A stretch of DNA of 64,000 nucleotides from Levilactobacillus brevis (GTDB taxonomy: Bacteria > Bacillota > Bacilli > Lactobacillales > Lactobacillaceae). Location of the stretch: assembly GCA_003666485.1 (NCBI GenBank), contig CP032931.1:1302001-1366000 (forward strand), in the 5' to 3' direction. Below are positions 8,414 to 14,610 of this stretch, piece by piece. Both the position numbers and the translations under genes were made by a program. The notes beneath the pieces are model-generated. The model searched no databases and was not told the origin of the DNA. It was given only the letters and a program-made list of their open reading frames with translations. The stretch's first letter is position 1. Every line of letters starts with the position of its first letter.

Positions 8414-8860
8414 TTAAACCATCTTAACTTCAGCCATCAGTTGGGCGATCGTGATGCCTTTAAGGTACGCAATCGCCTGTGATTCAGCATCGCCTAGAAT
8501 ATTTTCGAGAGCGTCTTGGAAGCCGGCGACGTCAAGGCGTTCCTCGCCCTCGGGGTAGTCGAATTCGACCTTGTCTTTCTTGGGGACAGCGTCTGCGCCA
8601 ACGGCCAAATAGATGTCGGCCAGCGTGATTTCCGCCGGGGACTTCTCCAGATAGTAGCCGCCGTCGCGACCGCCCTTAGAGGCAATAATGTCAGCCTTGG
8701 CCAGCGAGGTCATGATGCGGCGGACAAAGGTGGCGTGAGTCTTGACGCGGTTGGCAATCAGTGAACTACTGATGATGCCGCCGCTTTTACCCAGCCACAC
8801 GACCGCTTGAATGGCGGTTCGCAAGCGTGGTGGGCCAATGTGAATATGACGAGTTGTCAT
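8414..8860 (-). CDS. Rrf2 family transcriptional regulator without Fe-S cysteines
   Basis: The 148-residue protein starts at ATG 8860 behind AAGGAGCGA; the longer frame to 9052 would run into the preceding gene. The N-terminal winged helix (residues about 10-85) has the Rrf2 pattern SSSLIANRVKTHATFVRRIM and the wing GGRDGGYYL. It contains no cysteine, so it cannot hold the Fe-S cluster of IscR/NsrR types; like YwnA-type relatives it may respond to another signal. It is the last gene of an operon with an SRPBCC protein and a 60-residue protein, and probably represses the operon through the three iterated sites at 9610-9706. Confidence 0.88.
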   Translation of the reverse strand: MTTRHIHIGPPRLRTAIQAVVWLGKSGGIISSSLIANRVKTHATFVRRIMTSLAKADIIASKGGRDGGYYLEKSPAEITLADIYLAVGADAVPKKDKVEFDYPEGEERLDVAGFQDALENILGDAESQAIAYLKGITIAQLMAEVKMV

Positions 8861-8934
8861 GGGGATTCGCTCCTTCGTGTGTCTAACCGCAGTATACGAG
8901 AACCTGAGCGAATATGCAATGATTTTAGGCACAA

Positions 8935-9381
8935 TTAAGCGTTCTGAACATAGGCATTGATTCGGTCGAGTTCCTTCTTGTAAACGCTCTTCATCCGCAT
9001 AGGCGAGATAAATTTTTCCATCGCACCGATGACGCCGCTTTGGCCGTCCCACTGGGAAGAGATGGTGACCATACTTTGTTCGCCCTGGTCAGTCACCGTG
9101 TAGGTCGTCACGAGACCAGAGTCGTTAGTATCGGTCCAAACTAAGGTGTGACCCGGTTCTGGTTCAGTCACGACCATCCGAAAGGCAATGGCCCCACCCG
9201 CGAAGTCAATCTTGAAGCTGACGACCGCGCCGGCTCCCTGAATATCATTTTCGACTTTGAAATCGTAAAATGGTTTGTCTTGGAAGGTGGCATGCAATTG
9301 CGGGGTGGCGAGCAGGGTGTAGACTTTAGCAGCAGGGGCGTTGACAGTAGCGGAAGCTTGGGCAATGATTTGATTAGACAT
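8935..9381 (-). CDS. SRPBCC (START/polyketide cyclase-like) family protein
   Basis: The 148-residue protein has a SRPBCC pattern: N-terminal strand IIAQASATVNAPAAKVYTLL, a beta-sheet core, and a long C-terminal helix (MEKFISPMRMKSVYKKELDRINAYV). Such proteins bind a hydrophobic ligand in a deep cavity; some act in stress or lipid handling. No catalytic residues are evident. It is the middle gene of a three-gene minus-strand operon, 26 bp after a 60-residue protein and 74 bp before an Rrf2 regulator, and so probably part of a regulated response to a small molecule. Confidence 0.82.
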   Translation of the reverse strand: MSNQIIAQASATVNAPAAKVYTLLATPQLHATFQDKPFYDFKVENDIQGAGAVVSFKIDFAGGAIAFRMVVTEPEPGHTLVWTDTNDSGLVTTYTVTDQGEQSMVTISSQWDGQSGVIGAMEKFISPMRMKSVYKKELDRINAYVQNA

Positions 9382-9407
9382 AAGATTATCTCCTTAGATG
9401 GGTTGGG

Positions 9408-9590
9408 TTATTTAGCGGTGTTGGCAGGACGCTTGAAGAAGGTCAGGGTCTGTTGCGTGGCGAACTTAAAGTAGGCGCGGTAGAGTTGGCCGATGGCGCG
9501 AACGGGACTGACGTTGTGAGCAATCGGTAGGTCCGCTTTGATGGCGACAGTCAGATGAGGTGCGGTGAAATTAAATTTGTGTTCAGTCAT
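9408..9590 (-). CDS. Small conserved-looking protein, first gene of the SRPBCC/Rrf2 operon
   Basis: The 60-residue protein starts at ATG 9590 with a strong site (GGAGGT, 7-base spacer). It has no signal peptide or membrane segment and includes the basic stretch YFKFATQQTLTFFKRPANTAK at its C-terminus. I recognise no domain. The good ribosome binding site, the position directly after the promoter with three operators, and the 26-bp gap to the next gene argue that it is expressed. Confidence 0.6.
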   Translation of the reverse strand: MTEHKFNFTAPHLTVAIKADLPIAHNVSPVRAIGQLYRAYFKFATQQTLTFFKRPANTAK

Positions 9591-9609
9591 AATATTACCT
9601 CCGGGTTAT

Positions 9610-9706
9610 ATGCAACTTTTAAAAGCACATTTAGAAATCACTAACTGCAACTTCTATAAGCACAGTATAACACAGCTATTTTTAAATGCAACAATTTTAA
9701 GCACAT
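9610..9706 (-). promoter_or_regulatory. Promoter with three iterated 21-bp operators
   Basis: Three copies of a 21-bp sequence lie at 9610-9630, 9645-9665 and 9686-9706. On the plus strand the pattern is TGCAAC, eight or nine AT-rich bases, then AAGCACA. The minus-strand promoter has -35 TTGCAT (9686-9691) inside site 3, a 16-base spacer, and -10 TATACT (9664-9669) touching site 2. Binding at these sites would block RNA polymerase. The best candidate ligand is the Rrf2 protein encoded at the end of the operon. Confidence 0.75.
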
Positions 9707-9754
9707 ATCAGCAAATTTTTTTGATAGGCGTCAGGAGGGGGGGCTACGGCAACT

Positions 9755-9790
9755 AAAAAACGCTGTCTCCAGAAGCGAGGACAGCGTTTC
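9755..9790 (-). terminator. Terminator of the nucleoside hydrolase gene
   Basis: AAACGCTGTC and GACAGCGTTT form a 10-bp stem with a 12-base loop. The T-tract faces the minus strand (plus-strand A-run at 9757-9762), so it ends transcription from the nucleoside hydrolase gene. Confidence 0.82.
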
Positions 9791-9804
9791 AATGGTGCGA
9801 TAGG

Positions 9805-10764
9805 TTACTTGTTATTCTTGAACAACGTGGTCAGGTAGTCCATGAAGACCTTGAGGTAACGGTCCTTGTCGACCATGACGGAAACCTTGACGTTCGTCGG
9901 TTCGTTCAGGCGGTTGTCATCGCCAATCGTCCGGCCGTAAGTTTCCTTGTTGTAGTTGACGACCATGTTCAGGTCGATCGTTGTGACAAAGCTAGGGTCC
10001 AAAGCAACCCCAACAGCCAGTGGATCATGTAGCGCACAGCCACCCAGGTTGTCGTTGAATTGCTTGTAGGCTTCGATGTAGTAGTCCACGATGTCGGCAA
10101 ATTTTTCACCGGCAACGGTCCCGAGGTCACGCCATTGTTGGGTTTCCTTCTTCGTTAAGAGGGTCCGCAGCGTGACGTCCAGGCCAACCATCGTTGAGTG
10201 CAGTGGGCTAGTCAACACGGCGTTGGCAGCTTCAGCATCTTGGTTGATGTTGGCTTCGGCAAATGGGGTGACGTTCCCAGGCATGGTCAACGCCCCACCC
10301 ATGAAGGTCATGTTGCCAATTTCGTTGGCGATTTCTGGGGCCTTCTTCAAGGCAGCGGCCAAGTTCGTCATTGGACCAGTTGGGACCAACGTCAAGTCTT
10401 TCCCATATTTGTGGGCGGCTTCGATTAAGAAATCAACACCGGATTCCTTTTCGATGGCGCGGGTTGGTTCTGGCAGTTCAACTTCACCAATACCGTTTTG
10501 ACCGTGAATATTTGCACTAACTTCCATGCGGTCGAAGTGATCAGAGGTTGAGGAATGACTTTCACCTAAGTATACAGGGATGTCGGTGTGACCCAACAGT
10601 TCCAAAATCTTCAGGGCGTTCTTGCCGCCTTCTTCAACGACAACGTTGCCGTATGAGCCAACGATCCCAATTAAGTCAACATCAGGTGCACCTAATGCGT
10701 AAGCGATTGCAAGAGAATCATCGATCCCAGTATCTAAGTCCAAAATCATTTTACGTTTTGCCAT
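9805..10764 (-). CDS. Nucleoside hydrolase (IunH/RihC family)
   Basis: The 319-residue cytoplasmic enzyme carries the N-terminal calcium-binding signature LDLDTGIDDSLAI, with the paired Asp residues that hold Ca2+ and the attacking water. Further family features are the segment VPTGPMTNLAAAL and the C-terminal HDPLAVGVAL with the ligand Asp and active-site His. The family splits ribonucleosides into base and ribose for salvage; base preference cannot be assigned. The gene is monocistronic, with a promoter whose spacer is filled by a palindrome (10820-10837) and a terminator directly after. Confidence 0.93.
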   Translation of the reverse strand: MAKRKMILDLDTGIDDSLAIAYALGAPDVDLIGIVGSYGNVVVEEGGKNALKILELLGHTDIPVYLGESHSSTSDHFDRMEVSANIHGQNGIGEVELPEPTRAIEKESGVDFLIEAAHKYGKDLTLVPTGPMTNLAAALKKAPEIANEIGNMTFMGGALTMPGNVTPFAEANINQDAEAANAVLTSPLHSTMVGLDVTLRTLLTKKETQQWRDLGTVAGEKFADIVDYYIEAYKQFNDNLGGCALHDPLAVGVALDPSFVTTIDLNMVVNYNKETYGRTIGDDNRLNEPTNVKVSVMVDKDRYLKVFMDYLTTLFKNNK

Positions 10765-10814
10765 GATAAGCGTATCTCCCCTTTGAGTAAAGTTTTAGGT
10801 TAAATCCATCTTTA

Positions 10815-10843
10815 ACTATAATGTAACTGGTTACATTTAGCAA
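10815..10843 (-). promoter_or_regulatory. Nucleoside hydrolase promoter with operator in the spacer (cre-like)
   Basis: On the minus strand, -35 TTGCTA (10838-10843) and -10 TATAGT (10815-10820) are 17 bases apart. The spacer is almost exactly an 18-bp palindrome, AATGTAACCAGTTACATT (10820-10837). It matches 13 of 14 positions of the CcpA cre consensus, the one deviation being in the central CG. Carbon catabolite repression, or control by a LacI/GalR-type regulator, is likely. Confidence 0.7.
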
Positions 10844-10947
10844 GCTCACGCCGTCACCAAGTTGAAGCAAAACCCGGTTCAGGGTAAAATGAAGAAGCCA
10901 ACTGACCGGTAAAATTTGCCCGTCACGAGGTCGATGGAAAGGCTTGA

Positions 10948-10999
10948 GTAAAGCGTTTTACGCACTATCTAATCAACGTTTGAACCGCTTACAACGTTG
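10948..10999. promoter_or_regulatory. Cluster of palindromic operators upstream of the PrsW-like gene
   Basis: GTAAAGCGTTTTAC (10948-10961) is a near-perfect palindrome of the LacI/cre type. CAACGTT (10974-10980) and AACGTTG (10993-10999) form an inverted repeat, and between them TTGAACCGCTTACA (10980-10993) matches 12 of 14 cre positions. All lie between the divergent nucleoside hydrolase and PrsW-like genes. The rest of 10844-11077 shows no gene. Confidence 0.45.
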
Positions 11000-11077
11000 C
11001 CAAATAGCACCAATCAAAATTTTTTAAATTTTTTTAGCGTACCGCCGGAATACGGTGGATATAGAGGGGGGCCAGCC

Positions 11078-12118
11078 ATGGCCAAGAATGTTCGTAAGTT
11101 AGAAAAGAAACGTTTCGAGTATCACAACCATTTGCTGGATGATGCGACCAAGGAAATAAATGAGTGGACCGGCGAGAATAAGGTGGTGGAGATCCACCTG
11201 TTCCAAATGTTCTCGGAGGTCTTCAAACACCACGACGTTGACGATGCCGAGGCGCTGTTCATCGTCGGCACCCGCGAAACCACGCCCTCACTGGAAGCCG
11301 TCTCGGCGGCCCCGGTCAAGCCGTGGTTGTTCTCCCGGGTCTTCGCGTTGTTGGGCGCCAGCTTCGTCTTACTGGCGATGCTGTTCCTGGTCTTTCGTAG
11401 CAATAACGCCGTGCCTGGCATGATCTTCATTGGGTCGCTGACCGTGCCATTTGCGCTACTGATCATGTTCTTTGAAATCAATGTCTTCCGTAATATCTCA
11501 GTCTATCAATTGATGACGGTCTTTCTGGTCGGTGGCATCCTATCATTGATAGCGACGATGATTCTCTATTCACTGATTCCGTCTGGCAATGGGACCTCGT
11601 GGGAGTCGGCACTGATTGTCGGCTTCATTGAGGAGACCGCCAAGATGCTGGTGATTGCCTACTTCATCAACCGGTTCCACCTGAATTATATTTTTAACGG
11701 CCTGTTGGTGGGGGCGGCCATCGGAGCGGGCTTTGCCGTATTTGAAACGGCGGGGTACACCGGCCAGTACGGGTTGGTCACGCTGCTGATGCGCAGTTGG
11801 CAAGCCATCGGCACCCACACGATTTGGTCAGCCATCATGGGCGCCGCCATCATCCTGGCCAAGGAGCGCCATCAACCGGTGACCGGGAGTAATATGGTTG
11901 CGCCGAAATTTCTACGGTTCTATCTGCTGGCCATCGCGCTCCACGCCATCTGGGATTGGAACGCGCCGTTTGCTTTATTAGATATCTTATACCTGCAGCA
12001 GTGGGTCCTGATCGCCGTGGGCTGGGTCGCCATCTTCGTGTTGATCAACGCTGGTCTGCGTGAGGCCCGCACGCTACAGGGACAGCGCATTTTAAAGGCA
12101 ACTCAGCTCGGCGGATAG
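11078..12118 (+). CDS. PrsW-type glutamic intramembrane protease
   Basis: The protein has about 346 residues. I chose ATG 11078 (MAKNVRKLEKK) behind AGGGGGG over a TTG start at 10997. The N-terminal ~90 residues are charged and cytoplasmic, and about seven transmembrane segments follow. The family motifs are visible: EETAKMLVIAYF (paired Glu), HTIWSAIMGA and, near the end, HAIWDWN. The family includes B. subtilis PrsW, which cleaves an anti-sigma factor, and many uncharacterised members. No anti-sigma factor is next to it. Its 3' end overlaps the convergent hydrolase gene by 16 bp. Confidence 0.85.
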   Translation: MAKNVRKLEKKRFEYHNHLLDDATKEINEWTGENKVVEIHLFQMFSEVFKHHDVDDAEALFIVGTRETTPSLEAVSAAPVKPWLFSRVFALLGASFVLLAMLFLVFRSNNAVPGMIFIGSLTVPFALLIMFFEINVFRNISVYQLMTVFLVGGILSLIATMILYSLIPSGNGTSWESALIVGFIEETAKMLVIAYFINRFHLNYIFNGLLVGAAIGAGFAVFETAGYTGQYGLVTLLMRSWQAIGTHTIWSAIMGAAIILAKERHQPVTGSNMVAPKFLRFYLLAIALHAIWDWNAPFALLDILYLQQWVLIAVGWVAIFVLINAGLREARTLQGQRILKATQLGG

Positions 12119-12858
12119 AGATAGCGCATCAAACGTGCGTCCAGCGCCGGGTTTTCGTGGAGCAGTGAGTGTTGCGTGTCCCAGACGGGTCCGGTGATGG
12201 TGCCAAATTGATACCGGCCCACATGTCCCGCGACCAACCGGCGTAACGGCGTCACGGTGTTGGCGGGCACCTCGCTGTCGTTTTTGGTGTAGCCAATCAC
12301 GCCGGTCAGGTTTAGAATTTGCAATTGCGGGTAGTGGTCACGCAGACTGGTATTCGGAAAGTCGGCGCCAATCATCGCAATCCGCCGCACCGTAACTGGC
12401 GCTGGCGCATGGTCGGCCAGGTAGTCATAGGCAATGGTGCCGCCCGAAGAATGACCGACCAGATTGACGCGGGTCACGCCGTAGCGGCGATGCAGCTGGG
12501 TCAAAACGGTCGTCAGTTGGCGGGCCTGCTTTTGTGGGTGTGTATTGTCGGCGAAAATGACCGGTACCAACGGATTGTTGGCGGCCACAGACCGTCGTTG
12601 TTGCCAATGCACTTGTCCGGTCCAAGAGACGTGGGCGGTCAAGTCAAAGGTGCCCAGATGTGGGCGGTCCAGGCTGGTCACCATACTACGTAGAGACAGC
12701 CACGCGCCGTGAGATCCCGGCAAGAAAAGAGTAGCCGTTCGCGTTTGCGGCACGCGCACGGTCGTCAAGACGGCCCAGCGGTGGTTCCACCAGAGCGTTA
12801 GGCCGCCCAGTACCAATAAGCTAGTTAGTAAAACGGTGAGTCCCCGTTGATGCTTCAT
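12103..12858 (-). CDS. DUF915-type alpha/beta hydrolase, exported
   Basis: The protein has about 251 residues and starts at ATG 12858 (MKHQRG) behind AAGGAGG; the frame up to 12915 would enter the divergent gene's control region. Residues 7-25 are a hydrophobic anchor or signal. The nucleophile elbow is GHSSGG, with a likely acid Asp in YTKNDSEVP and a likely catalytic His near WDTQHSLLHENP. It belongs with the DUF915 lactobacillar hydrolases, like 5872-6672. Substrate unknown. It is divergent to the FNR gene with only 34 bp between starts, so promoters must overlap or lie within the opposite genes. Confidence 0.8.
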   Translation of the reverse strand: MKHQRGLTVLLTSLLVLGGLTLWWNHRWAVLTTVRVPQTRTATLFLPGSHGAWLSLRSMVTSLDRPHLGTFDLTAHVSWTGQVHWQQRRSVAANNPLVPVIFADNTHPQKQARQLTTVLTQLHRRYGVTRVNLVGHSSGGTIAYDYLADHAPAPVTVRRIAMIGADFPNTSLRDHYPQLQILNLTGVIGYTKNDSEVPANTVTPLRRLVAGHVGRYQFGTITGPVWDTQHSLLHENPALDARLMRYLYPPS

Positions 12859-12892
12859 GGTGACCACCTCCTTAAGAAATGGAGTAATGATA

Positions 12893-13888
12893 ATGACAGA
12901 AACGTATGATATCACGATTATTGGTGGCGGCCCGGCCGGGATGTTCGCGGCCTTTTACGCCGGCATGCACAATGCCAAGACCCAGTTGGTTGAAAGCCTC
13001 GCCGAACTGGGCGGCCAGGTCAACGCCTTGTACCCAGAAAAAACGATTCTGGACGTGGCCGGATTTCCAGCCGTCAGTGGGCGCGAGTTGATTGCCAATC
13101 AGCGCCGCCAACTGGACCAGTTCCCGTTGACCATCAAGACGGGCCAAGCGGTCACCAACGTTGCGGCGACCGACGATGGCTTTACCATCACCACGGCGGC
13201 CGGCACCACCCAGACCAAGGCCGTCATCATTGCGGTCGGTAACGGGGCCTTCACACCGCGGAAATTAAACGTGGCCAACGCCGCCGACTTTGAAGGCCAG
13301 CACCTGTTTTACAGTGCGCGCGACCTAGACCATTTCCGTGGTCATGACGTCATGGTCGCCGGGGGTGGGGACGCCGCCATCGACCAGGCATTGATGCTGG
13401 AAAAGGTGGCAAAGTCAGTCACGCTGTTACACCGCCGCGACCAGTTCCGAGGACTAGCCCACATGGTCGATTTGCTACGGGCCTCCACGGTGACTGTGCA
13501 AACGCCATACTTGATCCGCGACCTGCAAGCGACGGCCGATGACCGGCTTGACGTGACCTTGAAACAGGTCGGGTCACAAGATGATATGACGCACGCCACC
13601 GTTGACGATTTGGTCGTCAGCTACGGCTTCACGGCGGACCACCACGCGTTGGATGCTTGGGACGTGGACCTGGCGGAAGACCACCGGCTGATTGCGGTGG
13701 ACTCGACCATGGCCACCAGTGTGCCCGGCATCTACGCGATTGGCGACGGTGTCATGTATCCCGGTAAACAACCGCTGATTGCGACGGGCTACGGTGAAGC
13801 ACCAGTCGCAGTCCGCAGCATCATGACGCGCTACTTCCCAGACCGCCGCGGCCCGGTCCACAGCACCTCACTGTCCGACCAGCATTAG
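12893..13888 (+). CDS. Ferredoxin/flavodoxin-NADP+ reductase (TrxB-like type)
   Basis: The 331-residue flavoprotein starts at ATG 12893 behind TGGAG. The FAD-binding motif is ITIIGGGPAGMFAAFY at the N-terminus, the NADPH-binding motif is VMVAGGGDAAIDQA, and the second FAD motif is GIYAIGDGVMYPGK. The CxxC redox pair of thioredoxin reductase is absent, which, with the sequence GGQVNALYPEK, identifies the thioredoxin-reductase-like ferredoxin-NADP reductase class found in Firmicutes. It supplies reduced ferredoxin or flavodoxin in the cytoplasm. Confidence 0.9.
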   Translation: MTETYDITIIGGGPAGMFAAFYAGMHNAKTQLVESLAELGGQVNALYPEKTILDVAGFPAVSGRELIANQRRQLDQFPLTIKTGQAVTNVAATDDGFTITTAAGTTQTKAVIIAVGNGAFTPRKLNVANAADFEGQHLFYSARDLDHFRGHDVMVAGGGDAAIDQALMLEKVAKSVTLLHRRDQFRGLAHMVDLLRASTVTVQTPYLIRDLQATADDRLDVTLKQVGSQDDMTHATVDDLVVSYGFTADHHALDAWDVDLAEDHRLIAVDSTMATSVPGIYAIGDGVMYPGKQPLIATGYGEAPVAVRSIMTRYFPDRRGPVHSTSLSDQH

Positions 13889-13903
13889 TTGGTGGTTGGT
13901 TGG

Positions 13904-14091
13904 GGCTGGCCGCTTGTCCGTTCGCAAAATCAGCGCTGGAACGCGGTGGCGGACAGGCCGAGCCAAAGTGCGGTCTCGACCTTCGCTTTGAGCCGAAGAC
14001 CGCGTCTCAAAGACGCCGTTCCCTAATCGGCAAAAATCGCCGCTAAGGGAATCCCACGGCTGAGCGCTGATTTTACTTCACTCTCGGCTAC
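13904..14091 (-). repeat. Family A structured intergenic repeat, copy A2
   Basis: This is the reverse orientation of the family, ending in CTCGGCTAC. The outer stem pairs 13926-13937 (AAAATCAGCGCT) with 14063-14074 perfectly. The inner hairpin boxes CTTTGAG/CTCAAAG and the GGTCGAG/CTCGGCC core are present. It starts 16 bp after the FNR stop codon, so it forms part of that transcript's 3' end. Confidence 0.85.
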
Positions 14092-14192
14092 AGTGGTTAT
14101 CTACCAACTATGTTAGCTGAGGTCGGGTGAGACGCTGCAGCCGAGTAGTCACCAGTTCCATCTCTAACAATAGAAGATTTTCTCCCAAACGC

Positions 14193-14242
14193 AAAGAAGC
14201 TGCCCGGCCAATCGTTAAGATTGAACGGACAGCTTCTTTATT
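14193..14242. terminator. Terminator downstream of copy A2
   Basis: AAAGAAGCTG and CAGCTTCTTT form the base of a long stem, extended imperfectly through CCCGGCC, with a T-rich tail. It is probably the real end of the FNR transcript, which would place repeat A2 inside the mRNA. Confidence 0.75.
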
Positions 14243-14338
14243 TGGTGTGGATGCCTTACCAAACGTGTAGGGTGCTTGCTAACTGATGAGACACCCGCAA
14301 TTGGTTAACCTAAATTAGTGTATCTGTTAGTCACGAAC

Positions 14339-14519
14339 GTAGCCGAGAGTGAAGCGAAATCTAGGCTCAGCCGGGGAATTTGGCAGCGGTCTTTGCTGGT
14401 AAATTGGTGACTTTGAGACGTGGTCTGCGGCTCAAAGCAAGGGCCGAGACCGGGCTTTGGCTCGGGCCGTCCTTCCCCAGCGTTCCAGCCTAGAGGTTCG
14501 CGCAACGGCAGGCGGCCAG
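14339..14519 (+). repeat. Family A structured intergenic repeat, copy A3
   Basis: Forward orientation from GTAGCCGAGAGT to GGCGGCCAG. The outer stem is TCTAGGCT (14360-14367) with AGCCTAGA (14487-14494), extended by GCGAA (14354-14358) with TTCGC (14497-14501). The inner hairpins are AATTTGGCAGC against GCTGGTAAATT and TTTGAG against CTCAAA, plus the GGGCCGAG/CTCGGGCC core. It is immediately followed by a family B fragment. Confidence 0.87.
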
Positions 14520-14551
14520 TTCAGCACAGTGCTGCCAGATAACGCTAAGTC

Positions 14552-14588
14552 CCCCATAGCAGGCGGAACCCCTGGCAGCCGCAGGCGA
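14552..14588 (-). repeat. Fragment of family B intergenic repeat
   Basis: Read on the minus strand, this stretch has the order of boxes of family B: GCGGCTGCCAGGGGTTCC, then CCTGCTATGGGGG. It matches the first third of copies at 35465 and 58828. It lies between family A copy A3 and the stop codon of the LTA synthase gene. Confidence 0.6.
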
Positions 14589-14610
14589 CGTCGGTGATCA
14601 ATTTAGAAAA

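Noticed and set aside
10997..11077. TTG start that would extend the PrsW-like protein by 27 residues
   Set aside because: The extension overlaps palindromic operator sequence and has no binding site, while ATG 11078 follows AGGGGGG.
14305..14505. 66-codon minus-strand frame
   Set aside because: It lies on family A copy A3; a related frame in copy A4 (27373-27630, plus strand) is produced by the same repeat.
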